Positions 33,908-43,212 are shown, counted from the stretch's first letter. The stretch is DNA of 64,000 nucleotides from Guptibacillus hwajinpoensis (GCF_029277305.1 NZ_CP119526.1), one strand, 5' to 3'. Numbers and translations: made by a program. Notes: generated by a model from the letters alone, not told the origin.

Positions 33908-34813
33908 TTATTGTGAATCCTTTGTATCTGATTTTTGTTGGTCCGATTTTTGCTCATTGTTGTTTTGCTCGTTGGATTTACCCTCGTCTGCACCTTTTGC
34001 ATCATCTTCGGCTTTCTTCTCAGCATCCATTTCGGATTCAGTACCTTTTTGCTCGGTACCTTCTGAGGCTGATGGGTTAGAAACAGCATCCCCAGCTTCT
34101 GTGTTTTGCTTTCCTTCAATGGCTGAAGCAGGCTGATTGAACACATCAAGTGGATTTACTGCAGTTCCATCTTTACGAACTTCAAAGTGTACGTGAACGC
34201 CAGCGTCAGTATTAAACGTACTAGTTCCCGCTTTACCAAGCTTGTCTCCCTGTTCTACTTTATCGCCTTCTGCCACTTCAAGGGCATCAAGAGATTCATA
34301 GACAGTCACAACACCATCTGCATGTTCTAGATGAACGACATTACCAAGTAACTGATCTTCTGTCGCTTTAACGACTTTACCAGTCATTGCAGCTTTGACA
34401 TCAAAACTTGATCCATCTTCTTTCGCATAATCGATTCCTGCATTCTGGTAGTAGGTATTATTATAGAAAACAAGAGCTGCTTGTTGTTCTTCAGTGCTTG
34501 CTGCTGTATCGTAGAATTGTTTCTGCACAAATACTCCACTATCTTCGGCTGCAGGTACTTTAAAGACTTCTGAATCACCAAGGACTGGAACAGACTCGTC
34601 ATTCGTGTCAAAGGCACTTCTTTCTTCATTAACACCACTTAAATCACGTGGCCCTGCATTTTCTTGTCCGCCTTGCATCCAGAGAACTGCTGCAAGAACT
34701 AATGCTGCAAAACCAAGATAGACTGCCGGATAGATCCAGCGTTTTCTTGCTAGCTTCTGCCATTTAGAAGCGCTTTTTTCAATAGGATGAGATCGTTGTT
34801 TTTCATCTCCCAT
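33908..34813 (-). CDS. spoIIQ: Forespore engulfment protein SpoIIQ (M23-like)
   Basis: The protein has 301 residues: a short cytoplasmic tail, one membrane segment near residue 30 (WIYPAVYLGFAALVLAAVLWM), then a LytM/M23 domain (about 110-215) and a long Glu/Lys/Gln-rich tail. The HxH motif survives (GVHVHFEV), but the first zinc His is replaced by Asn (YQNAGIDYA), so it is probably not an active peptidase, as in B. subtilis. It pairs with SpoIIIAH across the engulfment membranes. GAGGTGA lies upstream. The low-complexity tail of about 70 residues is longer than I expect for the family. Confidence 0.92.
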   Translation of the reverse strand: MGDEKQRSHPIEKSASKWQKLARKRWIYPAVYLGFAALVLAAVLWMQGGQENAGPRDLSGVNEERSAFDTNDESVPVLGDSEVFKVPAAEDSGVFVQKQFYDTAASTEEQQAALVFYNNTYYQNAGIDYAKEDGSSFDVKAAMTGKVVKATEDQLLGNVVHLEHADGVVTVYESLDALEVAEGDKVEQGDKLGKAGTSTFNTDAGVHVHFEVRKDGTAVNPLDVFNQPASAIEGKQNTEAGDAVSNPSASEGTEQKGTESEMDAEKKAEDDAKGADEGKSNEQNNNEQKSDQQKSDTKDSQ

Positions 34814-35000
34814 TTGTTCATCACCTCAGCAACATTGTGGTCAGATTGCGAGATTTATATACATTTAACCAAAAAAATATCTATTTATTTTTCGACAAAG
34901 GGATTTATTTTATACATTGAATGATTTTCTCATCAAAAAGGCTATGGCTGTTTTCTAAAAGTTTGTTGCTATTGAAAGGATTTTTGTATATAGAACCATA

Positions 35001-35136
35001 CTTCGCTAATTCGTGTGGAAAGATGCTCGACTCCTACGGGACGAGCGGTACAGGTGAGATCCCACAAGGGCGTCAGCCACAAGAAGGCTCAAGTGTCCCG
35101 CCCGCGGAAAGCGAGCATCCTGGAGCGGAAATTCAC
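35001..35136. repeat. 130-bp repeat, copy 4 (diverged)
   Basis: Opposite orientation to copies 1-3. GATGCTCGACTCCTACGGGAC through GCGAGCATCCTGGAGCGGA, with several substitutions in the middle (AAGGGCGTCAGCC). It starts a 520-bp run of three copies between spoIIQ and a glycosyltransferase gene. Confidence 0.85.
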
Positions 35137-35220
35137 TCCACTCTTATTGCAATAGTGTTAAAGAAAGGTTCTTTTCTAATTAATCTTTGCTTTTGAAAGA
35201 ATTTGGTTTGAAAACCACAC

Positions 35221-35355
35221 TCCGCTAATTGAAGCGGAAGGATGCTCGACTCCTGCGGGATTAGCGGGACAGGTGAGACCCCGCAGGAGCGTTAGCGACG
35301 AGGAGGCTCACCGCCCGCCCCGCGGAAAGCGAGCATCCTGGAGCGGAAATTCACC
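35221..35355. repeat. 130-bp repeat, copy 5 (complete)
   Basis: Near-consensus copy. It is followed by about 44 bases (CCACTCTTATTGCAGTAG and on) that also follow copy 4 almost unchanged, indicating a segmental duplication of repeat plus flank. Confidence 0.9.
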
Positions 35356-35395
35356 CACTCTTATTGCAGTAGTGTTAAAGAAAGGTTCTTTTCTA

Positions 35396-35525
35396 ATTGA
35401 AGCGGAAGGATGCTCGACTCCTGCGGGACTAGCGGGACAGGTGAGACCCCACAGGAGCGTTAGCGACGAGGAGGCTACTGCCCGCCCCGCGGAAAGCGAG
35501 CATCCTGGAGCGGAAATTCACTCAC
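35396..35525. repeat. 130-bp repeat, copy 6
   Basis: Same orientation as copies 4 and 5, with a small deletion in the CTCACCGCCCGCC module (GGCTACTGCCCGCC). Confidence 0.9.
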
Positions 35526-35757
35526 TGATAAATAGAAACTGGGTCTACCAATAAAAAAGCATCAATATCCCATTTACCACAATGGTTTCCTCAATTTCCA
35601 ATTTACTTATTATGTAAGTGTCTTTTGTTTACTTATTGTAATATATTTGAAAGAATGATTACTTAAGCATTAGGGTATATAATCCTCAAGTGCAAAAACA
35701 ACACAGAATTCTATCGTTAAGAATTCGAATTGACTAACTAAAGGGGATTAACTAAAA

Positions 35758-37245
35758 ATGAATTACGTTATTACGTCGACACTGCCTGAACAATATGGTG
35801 GAAGAACTAAGTCCCTTCTCGATCGCACAAAGAAATTAGTAGAACAAGCTAACATGGACTATACGATCATTACAACGAACTATAACCCTTATTACGGGGA
35901 TATTTATGAACAATACTATACGCAAGATAAAATCCCACGCTCTGTACAACTGATTAACATCTATGATTATCTATCAGGACGCTCGTATTCTGGTAAAACA
36001 GTGGATCAGCCTGTTGAGGAAGAGGGGCTTGCTTATCGGGAAATTAAGAAGAACACTGCTTATCGTTTCTTTGAAAATGGCGAATACGTCCTATATAAAA
36101 AGTACGATAAAGAAGACGGTTCATTACAATTTGTAGATTTTATGGATCCTTACAATCGAAAACGAGCTTGTCGTAAAGAATTTAATAGCCTTGGGGTTTG
36201 CCATCGCAAAATCAATTACAAACAGGGTACAACAAACAAGCTTGAAGAGATTCTATATGATGATTACGGCAATGCCTATGTAAATCGTACGTTCGACGGA
36301 ACAAGTGAAAACAATTTAATTCGCATGCACCTTTTCACTGACAATGGCATCGTAGAATTCAAGACGGAAAAAGATTTCTTCCGCTATTGTTTTGAATTGA
36401 TGATTGAAGACAATTCTACGATTATTAATGATGCTCGCCTTCTTGATAAACCGATGTGTGAAATGGAAGGTAACAACCTGACCAAAATCGCCATTCTTCA
36501 TAACTCTCATCTAGCGAGTGATGACCGTAATGATATCAAATCATCGTATCAGTACATCATTGATCATGTTGAAGACGTTGACCATATCGTAGCGTTAACT
36601 CATGAACAAAAGAAGGATCTTAGTCACCTGATCTTTAACAATGAGAAAATCTCTATTATTCCGCACTCCATTGCTCCACCGAACTCGGACACAAATGTGA
36701 AGAAAGAAAATAAATTTGTCTTTATCGGTCGCCTAACTGATGTTAAGCAAGCGGATCACATTATTGAAGCGTATCAACTAGCAAAAGAAGAGCTAGGTGA
36801 CTACACGGTGGAAATCTACGGTGATGGACCCGATAAGAACAAGTTAACTGAACTAATTACTGAATATAACCTGGAGGATAACGTCTTTATGAAAGGATTA
36901 ACAGACGATCCAGAAGGCGTCTTCGCCTCTGCTAAAGCTTCTTTCTTAACAAGTCAGTATGAAGGATTTGGCCTTGTTATTATGGAAAGCTTAAACAACG
37001 GTTGTCCAGTCGTTGCTTATGACACGAAGTACGGTCCAAACGATTTAATCACCCACGGCAAGAATGGTTTACTCGTAGAAAGAAATAATCTTGAGGCGCT
37101 TTCCGAAGCAATGATCCAAATGAAAAATGCTGATTTCAAGAACGTCGATGTTGATCAGGAATTCCGAGAAGATGCCTTTATCTCGAACTGGTCTACTCTC
37201 TTAAAAGACGAGAAAAAACGCTTTAAAATCCCTTTCTTTAATTAA
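35758..37245 (+). CDS. GT4 glycosyltransferase, TagE-like (wall teichoic acid glucosylation type)
   Basis: The protein has 495 residues; AAGGGGATT upstream. The N-terminal 250 residues (STLPEQYGGRTKSLLDRTKKL) resemble the extra domain of poly(glycerol-phosphate) alpha-glucosyltransferases and of GtfA-like enzymes. The C-terminal GT-B half has FIGRLTDVKQADHIIEAY, YGDGPDKNKL and the E-x7-E donor motif in SQYEGFGLVIMESLNNGCPVV. It would transfer a sugar from a nucleotide sugar to a wall polymer in the cytoplasm. It is the only plus-strand gene in the 28-52 kb stretch and is framed by repeats on both sides, suggesting insertion. Confidence 0.85.
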   Translation: MNYVITSTLPEQYGGRTKSLLDRTKKLVEQANMDYTIITTNYNPYYGDIYEQYYTQDKIPRSVQLINIYDYLSGRSYSGKTVDQPVEEEGLAYREIKKNTAYRFFENGEYVLYKKYDKEDGSLQFVDFMDPYNRKRACRKEFNSLGVCHRKINYKQGTTNKLEEILYDDYGNAYVNRTFDGTSENNLIRMHLFTDNGIVEFKTEKDFFRYCFELMIEDNSTIINDARLLDKPMCEMEGNNLTKIAILHNSHLASDDRNDIKSSYQYIIDHVEDVDHIVALTHEQKKDLSHLIFNNEKISIIPHSIAPPNSDTNVKKENKFVFIGRLTDVKQADHIIEAYQLAKEELGDYTVEIYGDGPDKNKLTELITEYNLEDNVFMKGLTDDPEGVFASAKASFLTSQYEGFGLVIMESLNNGCPVVAYDTKYGPNDLITHGKNGLLVERNNLEALSEAMIQMKNADFKNVDVDQEFREDAFISNWSTLLKDEKKRFKIPFFN

Positions 37246-37280
37246 GGCTCTACAATAATAACAATCTTTGTGTAAAAACC

Positions 37281-37325
37281 ACACTTCGCTAATTGAAGCG
37301 GCGGGTAGGAGCGGAAATTCACCCA
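37281..37325. repeat. 130-bp repeat, internally deleted copy 7
   Basis: CTTCGCTAATTGAAGCGG is joined to GGAGCGGAAATTCACCCACTC, so only the outer ends survive. Confidence 0.75.
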
Positions 37326-37403
37326 CTCTTATAGCTACAATGTCTGCGAAAAGAGACTTCCTAAAAGATTGTTGGTTTTGAACTAGTTTTTTTTATAAAT
37401 TAC

Positions 37404-37548
37404 CACACTTCGCTAATTGGAGCGGAAGGATGCTCGACTCCTGCGGGACTAGCGGGACAGGTGAGACCCCGCAGGAGCGTTAGCGACGAGGAGGCTCAAG
37501 TGTCCCGCCCCGCGGAAAGCGAGCATCCTGGAGCGGAAATTCACCACA
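37404..37548. repeat. 130-bp repeat, copy 8 (complete)
   Basis: Full copy in the same orientation as copies 4-6, with GGCTCAAGTGTCCCGCC in place of GGCTCACCGCCCGCC. It lies between the convergent glycosyltransferase and spoIID genes. Confidence 0.9.
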
Positions 37549-37624
37549 CTAATAGAATCAAGGTCTACGAAAAGATCCTTTAGAAAAGATCCTTTAGTAA
37601 AACAACCTTAATTAAAAAAACACA

Positions 37625-37656
37625 AGCAAAAGGCCGCGAATCCGCGGCCTTTTGCT
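37625..37656. terminator. Bidirectional terminator between the glycosyltransferase and spoIID
   Basis: AGCAAAAGGCCGCG (37625-37638) pairs with CGCGGCCTTTTGCT (37643-37656): 14 bp with a 4-base loop. T-runs are present on both strands. Confidence 0.9.
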
Positions 37657-38661
37657 TTATTTTTGTGCAGTTAAATTGCTAACATATCGTCCCATTTCGC
37701 TAATTGCGACGTCTTTATAGTAATATTTCACAATGTCTGAGTACGGTTTGCCTTCTTCCGCCATTCCATTTGCACCATACTGACTCATCCCCACTCCGTG
37801 TCCGTATCCTTTGGTTGTTACAGTTATGCTATCGCCACTTCGTTGCCACGTAAAGTCAGATGAGCGTAGTTCTAATAAGTCTCTTATTTCTCTACCGGAG
37901 AACGTTTTGCCGTTAACCGAGGCTTCTGCGACTCGTTTCCCTTCAGTTAAGTTTTTAATGGTTCCAATAGTACCGTCGCTTGGAAGGGTTACGCCTAACT
38001 TCTTTTCAAATTCTTGAACTGTAAAGGACGCTTTGTCTTCGTATTTCGGAGAGTCTACATCCCATGGACTTTCAACACTCCGTAAATAAGGTGCTGCGTT
38101 TTCCCAGTAGTCCTCTGAGTTTTCCGTATATCCGTTACTTGTTGAGAAGAAAGACGCGTAGATTGGATTCCCATCATACGTAAGAATTTGTCCTGCCGTT
38201 GCATTTACAGCTTCTTCAATCTTGGCGTATTTCTTCTCGTAATCTTTGCCCCATGCCTTCTCCAGCTGATCTTTATCTTTATACACCTGGTCCATAATCG
38301 TATCTGTTACAACGGCTTCAGAAGGGAGATCTCCAGGTGGATTTGTCATTTTTGCAACAACAAACGTCCGGGCTGTTAGCGCTTGGGCTTTCAATGCCTC
38401 AATGTTGAACTCTGAAGGCATTTCAGCTGCCACGACGCCTGTTACATACTCTTCGATCGGAATATCCATCGTTTTCGATTTCTCTGAACGATAAACGGCC
38501 ACCGACACGGCTTCTTCTTTCGTTTCTTTCTTCTTCACCTTATTCGCTACGCTAGCAGGTGCCGGCTCTGTGTAGGTTGTACCGTAGGGTAAAACGAGAA
38601 GTGATGGAAGAAGGATTAGGATTGCGGCAAATAGAACAAGTGTTGCAAGAATCGGTTTCAT
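37657..38661 (-). CDS. spoIID: Stage II sporulation protein D (lytic transglycosylase)
   Basis: The start is ATG at 38661 (MKPILATLVLF), placed by AAGGAGG 7 bases upstream. The 334 residues include an N-terminal membrane anchor and the SpoIID signature: VAAEMPSEFNIEALKAQALTAR with the candidate catalytic Glu, ASFFSTSNGYTENSEDYW, GYGHGVGMSQYGANGMA. It cleaves septal peptidoglycan during engulfment with SpoIIM and SpoIIP. It is downstream of murA on the same strand, as in B. subtilis; each gene has its own terminator. Confidence 0.96.
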   Translation of the reverse strand: MKPILATLVLFAAILILLPSLLVLPYGTTYTEPAPASVANKVKKKETKEEAVSVAVYRSEKSKTMDIPIEEYVTGVVAAEMPSEFNIEALKAQALTARTFVVAKMTNPPGDLPSEAVVTDTIMDQVYKDKDQLEKAWGKDYEKKYAKIEEAVNATAGQILTYDGNPIYASFFSTSNGYTENSEDYWENAAPYLRSVESPWDVDSPKYEDKASFTVQEFEKKLGVTLPSDGTIGTIKNLTEGKRVAEASVNGKTFSGREIRDLLELRSSDFTWQRSGDSITVTTKGYGHGVGMSQYGANGMAEEGKPYSDIVKYYYKDVAISEMGRYVSNLTAQK

Positions 38662-38808
38662 TCGCATGCCTCCTTCTAGATTGTTTACCCCTACCATCGT
38701 ATGGAGTTGGACAACCAATTAGAACTGAAACAGAGCATGCAAAGGGAGTGATTACCAGAACTAGCTAATTGAATCGAAATCGGCCAATGCTTTCAAATGC
38801 ATACAAAA

Positions 38809-38832
38809 AAACCGTAGCAATCGCTACGGTTT
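38809..38832 (-). terminator. Terminator after murA
   Basis: AAACCGTAGC (38809-38818) pairs with GCTACGGTTT (38823-38832); T-run on the minus strand. Confidence 0.9.
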
Positions 38833-38843
38833 CTTCTCATATA

Positions 38844-40169
38844 CTATGCAAATTTAGGTTTCATGTTCACTTCTTGCTCAGAAGTTTCTGTTGCAGGCTT
38901 TTGGTTCTCGTCAACTGTAACGCGTTCTACGTCTGCACCAAGGCTAGCAAGCTTCTCTGAGAAGTTCACATAACCACGATCAAGGTGCTTCAGTTCATCG
39001 ACACGAGTATAGCCGTCTGCGACAAGTCCAGCAAGAATCAGGGCAGCACCTGCGCGTAAATCTGTTGCGGAAACTTCTGCACCTTGTAGTGTAGAAGGTC
39101 CTTCAATGATTGCTGCGCGGCCTTCAATCTTAATGTTACCGTTCATGCGGCGGAATTCTTCCACGTGCATGAAGCGATTTTCAAATACAGTTTCTGTAAT
39201 TACACTTGTACCTTTCGCTTGAAGCAACAGTGCCATCATCTGAGATTGCATATCCGTCGGGAACCCAGGGTGTGGCATAGTTTTCAAATCAACTGGCTTA
39301 AGCGTCTCTGGTCCTACAATACGAAGGCCTTCACCTTCTTCTGTAATCTCCACGCCCATTTCTTCCATCTTCGCAATAAGTGGACGAAGGTGTTCAGAAA
39401 CTGCGTTTTCGATAAAGACATTTCCGCCTGTAATTGCTGCAGCTACCATAAATGTACCTGCTTCAATTCGGTCTGGAATGACAGCATGCTCAGCTCCAAC
39501 AAGCTTCTCAACGCCTTCGATACGGATTGTACCCGTTCCAGCGCCACGCACTTTTGCTCCCATTGCATTTAAGTAGTTAGCAAGGCAAACGATCTCAGGT
39601 TCTTGAGCGACGTTTTCCATTACTGTTGTACCTTCTGCAAGGACAGCAGCCATCATAATATTCTCTGTTGCTCCTACACTTGGGAAATCAAGATAGATCT
39701 TTGCACCTTGAAGTCTTCCTTTAATAGAAGCTTCAATAAATCCGTTCCCAATTGTTACGTCTGCACCCATTGCTTCAAATCCTTTAAGGTGCTGATCGAT
39801 TGGTCTTGAACCAATCGCACAACCACCAGGAAGTGCAATACGAGCATGACCCACGCGGGCCAAAAGTGGTCCCATCACTAGGAACGAAGCCCTCATTTTA
39901 CGTACAGCTTCAAATGGTGCTTCTGTTTCCAATGGCTTTGTTGCATCTACTTTAATTGTATTACCATCTATTTTCGTGTCTACGTTCAAGTAACTCAGTA
40001 CTTCGCTAATCGTGTGTACATCTGATAGAGCAGGCACATCTTTTAACGTGCTCGTGCCTTCACCTGCTAAAATCGATGCTGTGATGACGGGCAAGACTGC
40101 ATTCTTTGCTCCTTCAACTTTAACAGAGCCAGCCAATTTCCTGCCACCTCGGACGATGATTTTTTCCAA
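38844..40169 (-). CDS. murA: UDP-N-acetylglucosamine 1-carboxyvinyltransferase MurA
   Basis: The TTG start at 40169 (MEKIIVRGGRKLAGSVKVEGAKNA) follows GGAGGGG. The 441 residues form the complete EPSP-synthase-type fold, with the catalytic Cys in LPGGCAIGSRPID (the fosfomycin target) and the Lys-Asn of GAKNA. It commits UDP-GlcNAc to peptidoglycan synthesis. The C-terminus ends in a Thr/Glu/Gln-rich tail of about 20 residues. Its location between ywmB and spoIID corresponds to murAA of B. subtilis. Confidence 0.97.
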   Translation of the reverse strand: MEKIIVRGGRKLAGSVKVEGAKNAVLPVITASILAGEGTSTLKDVPALSDVHTISEVLSYLNVDTKIDGNTIKVDATKPLETEAPFEAVRKMRASFLVMGPLLARVGHARIALPGGCAIGSRPIDQHLKGFEAMGADVTIGNGFIEASIKGRLQGAKIYLDFPSVGATENIMMAAVLAEGTTVMENVAQEPEIVCLANYLNAMGAKVRGAGTGTIRIEGVEKLVGAEHAVIPDRIEAGTFMVAAAITGGNVFIENAVSEHLRPLIAKMEEMGVEITEEGEGLRIVGPETLKPVDLKTMPHPGFPTDMQSQMMALLLQAKGTSVITETVFENRFMHVEEFRRMNGNIKIEGRAAIIEGPSTLQGAEVSATDLRAGAALILAGLVADGYTRVDELKHLDRGYVNFSEKLASLGADVERVTVDENQKPATETSEQEVNMKPKFA

Positions 40170-40198
40170 CGTATTCCCCTCCGCGTCCTATTTGTATA

Positions 40199-40945
40199 TT
40201 AATATTCAGTCGTAATTATTGGTGTGCCAATTGTAGCGGTTATTCCGCCGCCTATTCCTGTATTGCGTAGTGCTATTTGTAAGTTCATTCTCTTGTTGTT
40301 TGTTACAAGATCTTCTTTCCACTCTTTATGGTATGCGGAAAGAGATACAAACGTCTCTTCATTGACTTCTTCTACTTTTGAAGCGGAAAAAGCTTCTAAC
40401 AGCTTGTCTGCTTCTTTGTACAAAACAATGTTCATTGTATCATTCTTTGCCCCTTCAAAACAAGTGAATACAGGGGCTTCTTCAGTGACTAGTTGTGACT
40501 TTTGTGACTTAAATCGTTCGTACGTTGTTCGCCATTCCTCCTGAGAAAAACCAAACTTTTCCATGTGATAAATAAGATAATAGCTATTGCGATTGTTTTC
40601 TGGATACGAAACGAGTGTTAGTGTTTCAGTTGATCCCGCTTCTGAATCCATTCTTGTCCCAGTTACTTTGACATTTTCATCATGCTTTTCAAGCGAACCC
40701 CAAGTGAATCCTGGTGCTCTTTTGTTGAGCTCTGACATAATACCTGTGTTCCCTAAAGGTTGCGGTGTAAAACTTACTTTTTCTCTTGTGTAAAGTGACC
40801 ACCTGTCAATTGAGTAATCTTGGGTCAATAATACATTCGCCATTTCGGCAACTTTTACTTCCGTTTCGTCTTCAAATGAGACGGATGTACCATTTGAAAA
40901 ACTTCCCAAAAGCAAAATAGATAGTACTCCGATTAGAAGCTTCAT
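40199..40945 (-). CDS. ywmB: YwmB-like secreted protein
   Basis: The protein has 248 residues with a signal peptide (KLLIGVLSILLLGSFSNGTS). The body includes FGFSQEEWRTTYERFKSQ and ends TGIGGGITATIGTPIITTEY, matching the YwmB family found upstream of murA in Bacilli (a TATA-box-binding-protein-like fold). Function is unknown. It is separated from murA by only 29 bases, so probably co-transcribed with it. Confidence 0.85.
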   Translation of the reverse strand: MKLLIGVLSILLLGSFSNGTSVSFEDETEVKVAEMANVLLTQDYSIDRWSLYTREKVSFTPQPLGNTGIMSELNKRAPGFTWGSLEKHDENVKVTGTRMDSEAGSTETLTLVSYPENNRNSYYLIYHMEKFGFSQEEWRTTYERFKSQKSQLVTEEAPVFTCFEGAKNDTMNIVLYKEADKLLEAFSASKVEEVNEETFVSLSAYHKEWKEDLVTNNKRMNLQIALRNTGIGGGITATIGTPIITTEY

Positions 40946-41099
40946 CTTAACCCTCTCCCCGTTCAGGTCTTCTTATCTTTAAGTGTGACCATGGGGAGGG
41001 AGTACATACATGGAAGTTGTAGTCAGATAACGACAATTTCCGTACGAAGCTTCTGTAGTGTATATATGAGTGTGTGTACTTTCAGTAACGAAACAGCGT

Positions 41100-41336
41100 T
41101 TAGAAGAAATACTGCAAACGGATGGACCAGTTGTAGTAATCAAGGAAGAAGTTGCTTGCGAGGGAACCAATGCTAAGGGTCAGTAGGATCATAAGGACTT
41201 TGGCCTGTGGACTATTCGGTTTTTTAACAAAAAGATCGAACCGAAATGTTTGCAACGCCCACCAAGTTATCATTAAGAAAACCAGGTTTATGACAATCGA
41301 AAAGATCGATTGTTGCGCCAATGCTTCTGTCATCAT
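41100..41336 (-). CDS. ywzB: YwzB-like DUF1146 membrane protein
   Basis: The start is ATG at 41336 (MMTEALAQQSIFSI) because GGGAGG lies 5 bases upstream. The 78-residue product has two membrane segments and the DUF1146 features WWALQTFRFDLFVK and a C-terminal LQYFF-like end. Function unknown. Its place next to ywmB/murA is conserved in Bacillaceae; in B. subtilis it lies near the atp operon, but here the complex I operon lies between them. Confidence 0.85.
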   Translation of the reverse strand: MMTEALAQQSIFSIVINLVFLMITWWALQTFRFDLFVKKPNSPQAKVLMILLTLSIGSLASNFFLDYYNWSIRLQYFF

Positions 41337-41518
41337 ATCTACCTCCCATCTGCAAGAGCACCATTCGACAAACATACTTTTTTTCCATCTAATAGCCTAT
41401 TATAAAAGATTTTCCTCACGATAGATACCCGACTTTACCCCTATATCTCACTTTTTTGTGTGTAAAATAAGTTATTTCAGACATAATATGGCTAAAAAAC
41501 CTTTTAACGATAAAAGTA

Positions 41519-41596
41519 GTGGTTGATTTGCGCTTCAGGTGCTCACCTGTCCCGCTCGTCCCGCAGGAGTCGAGCACCTTCCGCTCCAATCAACTT
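41519..41596. repeat. 130-bp repeat, truncated copy 9
   Basis: GCGCTTCAGGTGCTCACCTGTCCCGC runs directly into CCCGCAGGAGTCGAGCACCTTCC. The central GC-rich module is missing; recombination at GGTGCTC/TCACCTGTC-type sequence is likely. It lies in a 311-bp gap between ywzB and nuoN. Confidence 0.85.
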
Positions 41597-41667
41597 TGAT
41601 ATATGGGTTCTATAAAATAACTTCTTTCAATACAACAACAATCTTTAAGGAAGAAACCAAAAGAAAA

Positions 41668-41686
41668 ACAGCAGGAATCCTGCTGT
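41668..41686 (-). terminator. Terminator of the nuo operon
   Basis: ACAGCAGG pairs with CCTGCTGT across a 3-base loop immediately after the nuoN stop. TTTTTC follows on the minus strand. Confidence 0.8.
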
Positions 41687-41687
41687 T

Positions 41688-43208
41688 CTAAGGATTAAAG
41701 ATTTCTAGAAATTGAAAATGATCATGGATAAAGGTTAACGCAATTGAAGGGAAAACCCCAAGTAAAACGGTTCCGGCTGCTGTAATGGCAAGTACTGCCG
41801 TTACACCGTTCGAGATCGTAACAGGTGTCTGACGTTTGGAAGGTCTGAAATACATTTGCACAAAGAGTCCAAAATAATAAACGTACGAGAGCACGGTTCC
41901 TGCAAGCATTGCCGTGACTAAGAGATAGCGCTTCGGTTCCGTGCCAAGCGCGCTCATAAAGATTTCAAATTTTCCTATGAAACCTGCTGTGAGCGGTATT
42001 CCTGCAAGGGATAGAAGGTAAATGCTCATTGCAATTGTAAGATAAGGCGCGCGTTTGAAAAGCCCAGCAAATGAAGCGACTGTCACTTCTTCTTCAGCTG
42101 ACATAACGTGAATAACAGCGAAGGCTCCGATGTTCATTAATAAATAGGCAGTAAGATAAAACCAAACAGCTTCGAAGACAAGTTCAGATAATGCCGCTAA
42201 CGGCACAAGAAGGTAACCTGCATGTGCGATGCTAGAGTAAGCGAAAAGTCTTTTCGCATTAAGCTGCCTAAGTGCAATGACGTTTCCAACAAGAATCGTT
42301 ACAATCGCAAGAAGAACGAGATACGGTCGAACGGAGACAAGCAGTGTTTCGTAACTAATACCATCAGGAGTGATGATCTCCCCCGTTCCAGGTGCAAAAA
42401 CAAATGGAACCATTAACAGGCGAAGCATGATCGCAAACCCTGCAATTTTGGAAACTACGCTTAGAAATGCGGTAACAGGCGTTTCAGCTCCTTGATAGAC
42501 ATCTGGTGCCCACATATGAAAAGGTGCTGCCGTTATTTTGAAAGCAAGACCAACGACAATCATGAGAAAGGCAAAAACGGCTAGAAAGCGGTTGTCTGTT
42601 ACAACGTCACTGCCCATTAGTCCTTGAATTTCATAAATGTTCGTTTCCCCTGTTAGCCCGTAAAGATAACTCATGCCGAACAAAGTTATTGCGGTAGCAA
42701 TTCCGCCATTAACAACATATTTGAATGCTGCTTCGTTCGCAAGCGGGTTCGTTTTCCTAATGCCAACGAGAACATATGATGAAAGGCTTAATAACTCTAA
42801 CCCTACAAATAGGGTAATTAAATCGGCGCTTGAGGCCATCATCATTCCACCTAGTAGAGCGGTTAGAATGAGATAAATGTATTCGCCCCGAACGCTTGTA
42901 GACTCGTCAGGCACACCTAGAAGAAGCACAAATCCGGTTCCAATTAGCATCAGAAATTTAAATGCTTTTGCAAAGGAATCTAGACGATAGGTCTCATTTA
43001 AGATTGAAACTACGCCATCATCAAATTGAAGGACAAGACATACGATCGCTACTGCAATTCCTGCAAGAGCAAGCCATATGAGTAGCGATCGGTCTTTCTT
43101 TTTATTCATGAAAAGATCAATAAGAGAAAGCGCGACAGCTGTTAGGAGTATTGTAAACTCTGGCCACATGCTGTTCCATTCATATTGTAGCAACGTTTCC
43201 ATATCCAT
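41688..43208 (-). CDS. nuoN: NADH-quinone oxidoreductase-type subunit N
   Basis: The protein has 506 residues and about 14 membrane segments. The proton-channel region LTALLGGMMMASSADLITLFVGLELLSLSSYVLVG contains the membrane Glu, and KITAAPFHMWAPDVYQGAETP is the broken-helix Lys signature of antiporter-like subunits. It is the last gene of the 11-gene complex I operon, 4 bases from nuoM, and is followed by a terminator. Confidence 0.95.
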   Translation of the reverse strand: MDMETLLQYEWNSMWPEFTILLTAVALSLIDLFMNKKKDRSLLIWLALAGIAVAIVCLVLQFDDGVVSILNETYRLDSFAKAFKFLMLIGTGFVLLLGVPDESTSVRGEYIYLILTALLGGMMMASSADLITLFVGLELLSLSSYVLVGIRKTNPLANEAAFKYVVNGGIATAITLFGMSYLYGLTGETNIYEIQGLMGSDVVTDNRFLAVFAFLMIVVGLAFKITAAPFHMWAPDVYQGAETPVTAFLSVVSKIAGFAIMLRLLMVPFVFAPGTGEIITPDGISYETLLVSVRPYLVLLAIVTILVGNVIALRQLNAKRLFAYSSIAHAGYLLVPLAALSELVFEAVWFYLTAYLLMNIGAFAVIHVMSAEEEVTVASFAGLFKRAPYLTIAMSIYLLSLAGIPLTAGFIGKFEIFMSALGTEPKRYLLVTAMLAGTVLSYVYYFGLFVQMYFRPSKRQTPVTISNGVTAVLAITAAGTVLLGVFPSIALTFIHDHFQFLEIFNP

Positions 43209-43212
43209 ACCG

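Noticed and set aside
35001..35525. Three tandem repeats as a possible CRISPR array
   Set aside because: Units are 130 bp and structured, spacing is irregular, there are only three, the flanks are duplicated rather than unique, and no cas gene is near.
38696..38703. CATACGAT on the minus strand as a sigma-E -10 for spoIID
   Set aside because: One mismatch to the -10 consensus and no acceptable -35 at the required distance; sigma-E control is likely from biology but not shown here.
40979..41170. Small frames between ywmB and ywzB on both strands
   Set aside because: No ribosome sites, overlapping opposite frames and no hydrophobic or domain pattern.
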